Under the pieces are notes generated by a model. The model made no database searches. It was given only the letters and a program-made list of their open reading frames with translations, and was not told the DNA's origin. Below are positions 10,876-19,950 of a stretch of DNA of 38,519 nt, piece after piece. Within the stretch, counting starts at the first letter, position 1, and every line of letters starts with the position of its first letter. The DNA lies in contig MU069471.1 of the NCBI GenBank assembly GCA_002284615.2, positions 306,467 through 344,985 on the forward strand, written 5' to 3'. The translations under genes were made by a program, and so were the position numbers. This stretch comes from Dunaliella salina. Its lineage: Eukaryota; Chlorophyta; Chlorophyceae; Chlamydomonadales; Dunaliellaceae.

Positions 10876-11440
10876 GAAGTGCAAGCTTGGTGGTGCATTG
10901 TTGACCCAGGCTTGTTGTCAGAACTAAATCTGAGGGTGAGCCCCACCAGTGCAGCCGCAGACCCAGAGAAAGAGAAGCACAGAAGTCTACTCCAGCAACT
11001 TAAGACACCCATCATGATGGCACAGGTGTCAAGAGGCTCTGGCTAGCAAACTGGAAACCCACCCATTTGCACATTTCCGCCTAAGATTGCAAACTTGAGG
11101 ATGGGTGAGCTTGATCCTATTTCGTACATTTTCTCCCAGACTGACAAATCTACCTTGATCCTCTTAAGATCCATCCTACAACAGGGACATCCACCTAGAT
11201 GAACTACAATTTTGTCCTGACGCCAAAGCTGGGGCCCTTGAGCATTCCAGAAAATGCAAAAGCTCAACATTGTCACACTTCAACCAGACTCAAAACTCGC
11301 AGCCCAAGATATCCAGAAAGTAACAAGGAAACCTGCACACCTGCATCCTAATAGGCGTGGCTGGCGCTATCAACAATGAGAACACGACCTAATATCCTGT
11401 CAATTTGGGCCTTGGCGCACAAAAAACTAAATCACTAGTT
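10876..11440. other. no recognisable feature
   Basis: This is unique-looking sequence between two mobile elements. I see no coding signature, RNA gene or clear repeat. Confidence 0.4.
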
Positions 11441-11599
11441 ATCCAAAAAATTAACAACTATTATTAGCACCAGACATGCACTTCATTTCCATGGGGCTTC
11501 CCACGGAGGGGGGGGGGGTGTTGCTGGGTACGTGGCAGTGAGGAGTGGGAGGAGAATCCCAGAGGAGCGCAGCTGAGGCCCCAAATCAGGTGTTTTTCG

Positions 11600-12670
11600 C
11601 ATGCTCCTAGCGTAGGTGCGAAACCATGACTGGCAGCTTTTAAACTTGGGCTCTCCTGGTAGCCTGAGCTCTGTAGCACTAAAGTCTCAAAACCGCCAGT
11701 TACGGGGCACATGCCTAATCTGCCGCGGCATGAACCCTAGTTTTCACCACCAAACCTCCATTCCAGATCAACCACCGCACCAAGTTAAGTGATTTTTAGT
11801 GGTTTGGAGTCCTTGTAACAAAAGATTGTCATTGCAAAAAAATGGAGTGAAAAGACCCTGTGGTTGTTAAGGTACAGGATTTCAGCCATTTAGGAAATCC
11901 CTTGGAGGAAATCTTGCCAAAGGGGTAGGGCCAAAAGGTCAAAATTTGACCTCCTTCCTTCCTATTTGTGAATATGCAGGATGTTAGCAGATCACATAAG
12001 AGTTACAACAATTTATTTTTGGGTGTGAAAGATGGTCCCGGGGTGGAGCTGTGGGGCGTTTTGGGGTGATCTGAGGCCAGGGAGGTGATCTGGGGTCCTC
12101 CAATTGTCATCCTTTTTCGGTGAATGTAATGTTTCAGAGGTGGGCGACGGGCCCAAATTCCTGAAAATGTTCTTTCCCGCCTGCATTTTTCAAATCTGAC
12201 CTGGCCAACCATAACAAGATAAAAAAGAATACTTTCACCAAAAAGTGGTGAAAACTGGTTGACCCCAGATCACTCTCCTGGCCTCAGATCACCCTAAAAT
12301 GGCCCACAGCTCCACCCTGGGACCATTCTCACCCCCAAAATATTTTGTTAATAACCCTTATATAATAGGCTAACATCCTGCATTTTCAAAATTGGGAATG
12401 AAGGAGGACAGAAATTGACCTTTTTGGCACCCTTAGTGCTGGATCTTCTCCAAGGGAAATGGCTGAAATTCAATTATCTGACCAACCACTGGGTCCGTTC
12501 ACTCCATTTTTTTTGCAATGACATTTTTTTGGTTTAAGGGCACCAAGTCATTAAAAATAACCCAATTTGGTACAGTGGCTGGTCAGGTGTGAGCAGTTGG
12601 GTGTCAAAAAGTAGGGTTCACGCCGCGGCCAATTAGGCAGGTTGCCCCCAACTGGCAGGTTTCAAGCTTA
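11600..12670. mobile_element. fold-back palindromic element, about 440-bp arms
   Basis: The left arm (about 11685-12125) and right arm (about 12225-12660) are imperfect reverse complements. Shared landmarks are CCGCGGC.TGAACCCTA, GTCATTGCAAAAAAA, TGGAGTGAA, TTTCAGCCATTT, ATGCAGGATGTTAGC, GGTGGAGCTGTGGG and GATCTGAGGCCAGG, leaving a loop of about 100 bp. A single half of this palindrome occurs at 20260-20800. Together they suggest a fold-back or long-TIR element with no coding capacity; the arms extend weakly to about 11440. Confidence 0.7.
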
Positions 12671-14055
12671 GGTGTGTGAACAGGTCAAAGGCATGAGGCA
12701 TGAGGTGCTACATTTAGAATCTAAATTTGAAGCTTGCCAGTTGGGCGCAACTTGCTCGGTGAACATTTCAATGTTGCCCCTTTTTTGAGGCCTTCATTGC
12801 CTTGGTAATATTTTCCACAAGTGAAAATGGTTGGCAAGGTTAGATTTAAGAAAGACAGTTGGGAAAGAGCATGCCTGACAAACTGGCCAGCTGACCCCCT
12901 CTGGGAGAATCTAGGCATCCAGGGCCGCCAGATCCTCACAAGCACTATTTCTAGTTCTCGCCTAGGCTAGCTAGTCCAGTGTAGGTTTTTGAGGGTCCTT
13001 TTGTGAGGCCTCTGCTAGCTTGCTACTCAGTACCTTTCCTTAATGCACGAGGCCTCTTGCCTGCATAGAAAAAGAAAAAGGAGAAAGAAAAAAATACATA
13101 GGCAGAGAAGCTCTCTCTACTTCAATTTAGGAAAAGGAGACACATTGGCTCAAAAAAGAGCCGTGTGCCCCCTCCACCACAAGGTATGAAAAAGAGAATG
13201 CTAATGTGGATCTGGAGGGTTACTAGGAGAACCTGGCTCTAGAACCTGGCTGTGGGAAGTATTTTTGTTTTCAATAGCGCGGCGTGTGGTGACTATTTAT
13301 GGGCATATTGGACAGAATGGGCATGAAGTTGTTGAGCAAGCTTCGTGGCACGCTGGTGATCCAATCCTAAGTGTTTGAATTCAATTCAAGCAAGTTGCTT
13401 CAGGGTATGCTCAGTGTAAAGAGTTCCACCTACACTCAGGAGAATAGGGTGACTTGTAACAGCTTTAGCATTAATAAGTTTACAAAGCTCTGCGTGCTGC
13501 GCTTTGCTACATTCAACTGACGCTCTGGCTTGTGTCTCCACAGAGCTTGGTTTCTATTAGGTGCACATGGCGTTCATTTGCATAAAGTTCATGGGGTTGC
13601 CTCATACAGCTTGCTCTGGTGGTCTTCCTGAGGAGCCGCGCAAAGCGTGATGGGAGTGGCCAGGAGGAACATTGTTAGAAGTATGTTTGGCATGAAAAGG
13701 GGTGATCAAAACAGCATCTGGTCGACAGGAGTTGAGTCTTTTCCTCTCTGGAACGTCAGAAATTTCCTGGCATGGTTGAGAGCGGTTGATGCGGTTGATG
13801 AGCGGTTGAAATTATTTCAACCACTTTTCAACCGCAAGGGGTTGAATCAACCGTGCGGTTGAAATCAACCGCTTCAACCGCAATTCAACCGCACGGTAAT
13901 GTTTGAACTTCAACCTAAATTTAGTTGGGGCAACATGGAGGCTTGTTTGGCACATTTTGGGCAGAGTAAGCATAATTGATAGTAGCCTCTGTGTAAAATA
14001 CCCTTGTTAGTTTGAATCTAGACATTCGTCACTGATTGGCAACTTGGCAGAGTCT

Positions 14056-14090
14056 GAAAGGGGCCTGAATCAGAGGTATTCAGTGACTGA
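14056..14090 (+). repeat. direct repeat flanking the inner element (partner at 15478-15512)
   Basis: GGCCTGAATCAGAGGTATTC followed by AGTGAC here matches GGTCTGAATCAGAGGTATAC followed by AGTGAC at 15485-15511. The pair is too far from the inner element's termini to be its target duplication. It is probably an internal repeat of the CAACCGC element. Confidence 0.6.
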
Positions 14091-14185
14091 ACACTGTTGG
14101 CAGTCTGAAATGGCCAAGGATCAGAAGGTCTGAATCAAAGGAAAAAAGGGTCTGATTGGAGGTCTGGCTATTGACAGAATACTAT

Positions 14186-15395
14186 CTAGTAGTCAGGCGC
14201 CACATCCCTGTGTGATATCCTGCCTTTTGCCAGCCAGGCCACCTCTGCCCATTCTGGGAATACCTCCAGGAAGCTAGTAAAAAAAGCAATTTTTCAGCGC
14301 TGAGCTGGTCCCATTTGGTGAACCCTGCTGCGCGCTAGGTCCGCATGTTTGTATGCTCAGCCAGCAAAACTCACCCCCTGTGTGCCCTAACCTTCCAGCT
14401 GCACTCCCAAGCCTGCAGGTGGACCCCAGGATGGTCCCTGAGTGCACTGGTGGCCACCTGATGCGAGCTGGCGGGGTGCTCTTTTGGGGGGCACTCCAAA
14501 GGCAGTCGAGAAGAGTGATGACGATAGGGAATGACTTTCTGATAATATTTAATGAAATTTTTATGCTTCAGCGGGATGCTGGGATGGGGTCGGATTTCAA
14601 ATTTCTAATCTCGTTCAAATCCCACTGATAGCCTCAGATGTGAAGGGGCAACTTTTATGTTTTGATGATAAATACAAATGTAATAGAGCCAGAATCAAAG
14701 GAATGCTGCGACAAATCTGGCTCTATTAGTTTGTTACGATTATCATCAAAACTATGTTGCCTCCCTCGCATGTGTAACGCCAAGCAAAAACTTGAGAGAA
14801 ATTAGCTCCATTTGTTCTGCGGAGCCCAGCAGCTCCTCCATGTTGCCCATCAAGGCAGCCCGCGGCGTCAGTGTTGATGATGACAATCCCAGGCATCAGC
14901 CAGGACAGACAGCAGGCGCGGAGGTGGCCTATCGGGGCCTGGCCAGACCTACCAGGTTATGCGTGCATGTCCATCCGATGAAAATCCGACGAGCATCAGG
15001 GGTCCTCCCGACAACCCAAAATCACTTGCAATATTACCAGCAGGCTTCCCAAACACTCGCTGGTGCAGTTTGGGCCTGAGCAGGGTCCCTCAAAAAATGG
15101 CCATTCCCAGGGGTGATCAAGAAGTGCAGGTATGGGGCACAACTGATGCTCCTTAATTACTAAAATATTAGTAGAGAAACATCTGTTTTCTCAAAACATG
15201 CACTGGTGTGCCCAAATGAGAGAAATGCACGTCTTTGATGTGCAGAGCTCCACCTGAGCCACATGCAGATGCCACCGACATGCCATAAAAGACCACTGAC
15301 CCAAAGAAGCAACCCCCCCTACTCAGAAGTGGGTTTGAAAGTGTCCGGCAGTATATCACCCAAATTTGGCATAGGCTGTGGCGCCTGACTAGCAG
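14186..15395 (-). mobile_element. 1,196-bp TIR DNA element, copy 2 (inverted relative to copy 1)
   Basis: The element runs from 14193 to 15388 with termini TCAGGCGCCACA and TGTGGCGCCTGA. It is flanked by CTAGTAG (14186-14192) and CTAGCAG (15389-15395), a 7-bp target duplication with one mismatch. It is co-linear throughout with the reverse complement of 3361-4556 and has the same length. It sits inside the CAACCGC-repeat element, which sits inside LINE copy B, so it is the youngest of the three insertions. Internal frames of about 90-95 codons (14353-14628, 14792-15079) are shared with copy 1 but match no transposase I know. Confidence 0.86.
14659..14752. repeat. central long hairpin inside TIR element copy 2
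   Basis: This is the counterpart of the hairpin at 3997-4090, with arms GTTTTGATGAT...TAATAGAGCCAGA and TCTGGCTCTATTA...ATCATCAAAAC. Confidence 0.75.
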
Positions 15396-17870
15396 ACACC
15401 TGTCTTGGATGGGATCAGAAACCTGTCTCAAATGGATTAAGACACCTGTCTTGGATGGAATCAGACAAAAAGGGCTTTGAAAAGGGTCTGAATCAGAGGT
15501 ATACAGTGACAGCTTGAGAGCAGTAACAGATGCAAAAGGTGATGTGTTTTTTCATCTGCCACTGTTGATGGTGAGGAAACATATTGCAAGGCAGACACTG
15601 AGGCTTATCCTCAGGATATGCACATGCACAGCTAATTATTTTTTTATATTGCAAATTGAAATTTTCTGACAAAGATATCGAAGCCCAGTTGTTCAGAAGA
15701 AGAAGTAGCAGGAAGACCCGGGATCGAAACCTGTTATGCCCATTCCTAGCCCTATTCGTCCCACTTTGCTTGATGCGGTTGAAATCAACCGCAGTTTCAA
15801 CCGCGAAATTTCAACCGCAAACCTGCGGCTTAACCAAATTTTCAACCGCTCTTCCACTGCAGTTGATTTCAACCCATTCAACCGCTATTCAATCCAGGCG
15901 TGAAATGTTCGACGAAGTCTTCGAGGGAAGAAGAAAGCAGGTAAAGTTCTGTTTGAGGCATGTGTAGGGAGTTGGAGGTTGTGTTGAGCAATCTTAAAAG
16001 CCCTATGTCTGTGTAGACCAGGCCTGCCCCTACAGGGCATTTGCTGAGGGCTTTTGTAATCATTCTGCCTGCAATGTTATGGCTTTCAGTTTTCAAGTTG
16101 GAGATGATATGGTTTTGGCAGCCTGAGAGCATGTGTAGTGCGCTGTCCAAAAGATGGCAGCGGCAAATGATGGGAGGGGGCAGGATGGATCAGTTGACCT
16201 TTTAAAACGTACTGCATGTTTTTGGTTGTAGAGGGTGCCTGTGTGGTACTGCAGGATGGTACGCTTCATGGGTACAGAGATGTTGGGCATATTTCTGAAG
16301 GCATTGCTGATTTTCTTACCTACTTGCGTTAATAAGTTTTGATAGTAAGAGTTGTAGCCTGTTTTGGCATTGGCATATCCAAGCTTGTGTTTAGAATGCA
16401 TATGGAATTTGAGGGCATCTTGAAGATTGGGTAAATAGGTGTGCTTGTGGGCGGGTGGTGGACCCGCAGATGTGCCTGCAGCATGCACTCTTTCTTCCTT
16501 GGCTAACCAGAAAATGTTTGTAAATGGATTTCCACCAGGACCTGCGCCAGGAATCTCGGTGTCTGCCACGCAGCTCTGGGCTTGTTTGCCTGACGTTTTG
16601 CAATAGCATCTGCACATTCATTTCCAGCGATGCCAGCATGGGACTTCACCTTGTAACTTCAAATTTTGGTTTGGAAGTCTCTAATGAGAATTGAAATCAT
16701 TATAAGGGCGTCTCCTTGGATATGCCTTAGGTGTTTCCCAGGGTAAAGAAGTTGTTTACATATTTGTTCAAGAGGGGTGAGGCTGTCTGATGCAATAACT
16801 GCATGCTTGGTAATGATAGCAGCAGCAATTGCTGCCAATTCAGCCTTAGTGATAATTTTAGTAATCCCAGCACTGTTTGGTTCTACAGAGTTCTTGCTGT
16901 CAGTGGACGGGCAGTAGACGCCTGCTCCAATTTCTTGCTTACCGTTATGGACAAGGCAGCTGCCATCTGTGTATGCCCATGTCCTCCAGTCAGCAACTTT
17001 GAGAGTTAGAATAGCACTGGATTGGTTGGGCACCAAGTCTACTTCTTGGACGATCATGTGTGGAGTTTTAGAGTGTTTGGAGGCATGTTGTTTGTCGAAT
17101 GGGAGGCGTTCGAGTTTATTGAAACCTGGCATGTGAGCATGCATGGAATTTAGGACAGGGTGGCTGCTGACATTCGTCAGCTTCCACTGTGTGGCTTCTT
17201 TCAATCTCCTTACAGGCCCTGTAGCTAGTCTTTGTTATGGTTGTTGAGATGAACTCGAGCTGCAGTGTTCCAAACAGCAAAGATGCGAAGGTCCCAGGTA
17301 TGCGGAGGTAGAGGTGTCTCTTGGTTAGGGCAGGATTGAGGGGCACTGTAACCAAGTTGTTTGCGATGTACGGTGCCGAGGTCGCAACAGAGCTAGGGTA
17401 GGCAGTGACAAGTTTGGAGTAGGGGTTGGTTATCATGTCCTTATTCCAAGTCGGAAGGAACATGACTGTAGCAGTGGCTTCTGTGTCGAGAATGGCAGAG
17501 TAAATGGCATGTTGCAAAGCTTGGGTCATGATTCCCTCGTCATAAATGGGATGGCAGGCTGAGAAGCCTGAGAATTTGGATGAGAAGGCATTGTGCATGG
17601 CACCAAAAAGAGTGTCTCGGGTCTTCGTAGACTTTTCTTTTTTCAATGGAGAGTGAAAAAGAGGACCACAGGAGATGGAAGAAAGAAGACCATTGGGTGC
17701 TCATATTTGAAAAGGGCATGATGCACATCCTGCACGTCATCATGGTCATTACACACATGAGTGACAGGTGTGAAAAATTTCGTCATTCCGAGTTGCTTGC
17801 TCAACTTTGAGAATGAGGGCACGCAGGCGTGAGAAGGCCGTTCCCCAGGCTTCCGCTTCTTTTCCACAGC

Positions 17871-18960
17871 TGCATCTTTGTTGTTTCAGTCACAAGTCAG
17901 ACTTCCAAGCAATGGTTGTGCATGGCAGTCAGCTGGGCATGGCTTTCCTTGGATGGCAGGCTGACTCTCCGCTTGCCTCTGTTTGATGTTGGAGGTCTGC
18001 ATCTCCAGTGTCTCTGATTTCATCTTGCTCTCCCTAACATTGCTGGACTTGTCTTTTATCAAGTGCACATCATCTTGAAATATAGGCGCGAATGGAAACT
18101 CTCAAGCCGAGTATGACCAATTCCTGCTTCTCTCAGTCTAAACTTTGTTGTGGGATGGTCAGCAGGTCTTAAAAGCGATGTGGCAATTCACTCGGGGAGT
18201 TTTAACTGCACACATAACTTGACAAGATGGGTCGTGGCAAATCAGGGTGTAACCAAGAAAGCATGAGGTCAGCGGAAGGTGAATCTAGATCTCATAGAAG
18301 ATAGCTTGCGCTGGATATGGTCAACGCAAGAGGTGACCCGTCCGCAAGAGGTGACCCGTCCGCCCATCCCATCCCTCAGGCATGCAGAACACCAGGGTCA
18401 TTGCTGTGTCACTGCAGCGCGTCAAATGGAGAGGAGGTGGCCTCGCGGGCTTCTGCGAGAAGTTCCGGTTCCATTTTCATGTTCATCGAGCCTGGATATC
18501 GAAATTTTTTCGTGCTATTTCCGACCTCCAAAAGGACAAACTGATGCGGACCAGCCATAAAATTTACTATCTGTCTAGCAGTCGAAAGTTTTTACTGTAG
18601 GCCCTCTTTCTCTGTAACCCCTGTACCCAGTCACCGAGCCACTTGCAAGTGGGCGAAGAGGGTATACCAGTTTTTTAATTTATCTATCTGTAGTAAATAA
18701 AAAAATAAGTATGACGTGGAATTCGGTATCCCACGACATTCAAGCACAATTGGATGGGGCGAAAACCGAAGCTTGTTGAAAACAAATGGAAAAAAACGAA
18801 CAATGGGTACAATTTACTAGCCTTTATCACGACATGGCAATACCTGAATGATGTGATTCATTTTCCCCTGGGGGAGAAGTTGCGTTACAACATTCAAACC
18901 CTCGGGGTGAGTGTCTTTTCTCCTGGATGGGCCCTATGTTAGTTTACAATAAGATAAAGT
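17871..18960. other. mostly unassigned sequence upstream of the Cys-rich genes
   Basis: No confident gene. An 18-bp tandem duplication (GCAAGAGGTGACCCGTCC, twice, 18328-18363) lies in an open frame. A frame at 18382-18600 ends in a basic/aromatic stretch but has no recognised motif. AT-rich sequence follows (18674-18725). Confidence 0.4.
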
Positions 18961-19032
18961 TGGCGCGCGCGCGCGCGCCCCGCGCGCGCGCGCGCAGCGC
19001 GCGCGCGCGCGCCGGGCGCGCGCGCGCGCACN
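18961..19032. repeat. (GC)n tract with an assembly ambiguity
   Basis: About 70 bp of nearly pure GC dinucleotides, interrupted by CCC, AG and GGG, followed by an N at 19032. This alternating purine-pyrimidine DNA can form Z-DNA and hairpins and is hard to sequence. It ends only about 10 bp before the acceptor-like site of the next exon. Confidence 0.95.
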
Positions 19033-19041
19033 CCTGTCCAG

Positions 19042-19653
19042 GTGCCCGAAGGAGGCGACTGTGAGTCTGAGCGCTTGCTGGGGGCGTGCAGCTGCGCCGA
19101 TGGTGCCAAGCTGCCAGGCGGGTGTGACGCCAGGGACAGCTCCACCTGGGCTGTATGGAACGGCACAGCAGCATCTGGGGACAGCCTACCTCCAGGTCAA
19201 TCCAATGCTTGGGCTGCTGCACAAAGCTTAGAAGGGCCCCTGTGTTTTCTCAACTTCTCACGAGTGCTTCCAAGTGCGCAAGCAGCATCTGCTTACCACA
19301 ACCGTCTCCCCTTCCTGCAGGGCTTTTCCTGACGTGTGCCGTGAAGCCTCCTCCTCCCGCTGCTGCTGCCCCTGGACCTGCCCCTGACGCTGATGCGGGT
19401 GCTGCTACTGGGAGTGATGGGCAGTCTGCCTCTGCAGACATTCCTCAAGAGGCCCCTGATGCTGAGGAAGAAGGGGGTGGCCCTAGGGATGGGGGGGGCG
19501 CGGGTGCTGCAGAGTCTGTGGAAACCGACACGCACTCAGATGAGGCGGGCACACACTCAGATGAGGGGGCAGGGACAACAACAGCTGAGGCAACACATGC
19601 TGTGGGACCTGAAAAGAAAGGGGGCAAAGGCGGCCCTGCAGGCGCCTACACAG
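19042..19653 (+). CDS. partial gene encoding a Cys-containing then Pro/Ala/acidic low-complexity protein (unrecognised)
   Basis: Two exons join in phase. Exon 19042-19195 (acceptor TGTCCAG, donor GTCAAT) encodes a segment with C-E-S-E-R, G-A-C-S-C-A-D-G and G-G-C-D-A-R, four cysteines in about 30 residues. Exon 19321-19653 (acceptor CTTCCTGCAG, donor GTTGGT) starts L-F-L-T-C-A-V-K-P-P-P-P. It continues as a low-complexity stretch rich in Ala, Pro, Gly, Asp and Glu with a T-H-S-D-E repeat and ends K-K-G-G-K-G-G. The phases agree (1 to 1). A possible last exon from 19766 ends at TAG 19821-19823, but its phase does not match the donor without another site. The upstream exons lie beyond the GC tract. 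The composition suggests a secreted or surface protein with a flexible linker. It could also be the 5' part of the next gene. Function unknown. Confidence 0.5.
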
Positions 19654-19840
19654 GTTGGTGGTGGGAAGGGCTTTTAAGGACTTTGATTAGCCATTCTAGG
19701 ATTTTGAATAGCCCCTGGACAGTTCAGATCAACCTGATCCTCCTGACGTGCATTCCGGATCGCAGGAATTCAGGCATCAAAATGCGCGACACTGGTAGTG
19801 TTACTCAGTGGGAGAGCATGTAGATGCATCGCGCAGCATA

Positions 19841-19842
<2 letters not shown>

Positions 19843-19920
<78 letters not shown>
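19843..19920. repeat. (AC)n microsatellite
   Basis: About 78 bp of CA dinucleotides lie immediately upstream of the start of the membrane-protein gene. Apparent His-Thr or Cys-Val frames are artefacts. Confidence 0.97.
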
Positions 19921-19922
<2 letters not shown>

Positions 19923-19950
19923 ACACAGGCCCCAGCACAGTCATATCGGC

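Larger units (their letters stand above)
13766..15898. mobile_element. DNA element with CAACCGC subterminal repeats, inserted into LINE copy B
   Basis: Both ends are CCTGG..TTGA..AGCGGTTGA in inverted orientation (left from 13766, right to 15898). Dense arrays of GCGGTTGA/TCAACCGC lie inside them: about ten copies in 13780-13900 and at least six in 15775-15890. The LINE reading frame resumes on either side, so this is an insertion. Flanks contain GAAAT-rich sequences (13759-13765 and 15902-15908) that may be an imperfect 8-9-bp target duplication, which together with subterminal arrays would fit a hAT-like element. Removing the inner 1,196-bp element leaves about 0.93 kb with no coding capacity. 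Confidence 0.65.
13066..17870 (-). mobile_element. 5'-truncated LINE, copy B, with RNase H domain, split by a nested insertion
   Basis: The LINE occupies 13066-13765 and 15899-17870, minus strand. In coding order it has a C-N-D-H-D-D-V-Q-D-V-H-H block (about 17750) from the region after the reverse transcriptase, then R-D-T-L-F-G-A-M-H-N-A-F and F-L-P-T-W-N-K-D-M. An RNase H domain follows (about 16700-17010) with the expected acidic residues in A-Y-T-D-G-S-C, K-A-E-L-A-A-I-A-A-A and A-S-D-S-L. Then come T-G-T-L-Y-N-Q-K-H-A and D-S-A-L-H-M-L-S-G-C-Q, then, beyond the insertion, S-C-R-P-D-A-V-L-I-T-P and the 3'UTR with its purine-rich (plus-strand) tail at 13066. The reverse transcriptase is absent and several frameshifts are present. 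RNase H in such elements degrades the RNA template during retrotransposition; this copy cannot act. Confidence 0.82.

Noticed and set aside
14353..15079. Frames in the 1,196-bp element as a transposase
   Set aside because: Two short frames of about 90 codons without DDE/DDD or other catalytic motifs. They are shared by both copies only because the copies are near-identical.
16659..17204. RNase H frame as a cellular RNase H gene
   Set aside because: It is continuous with LINE-specific segments on both sides and belongs to a 5'-truncated retrotransposon.
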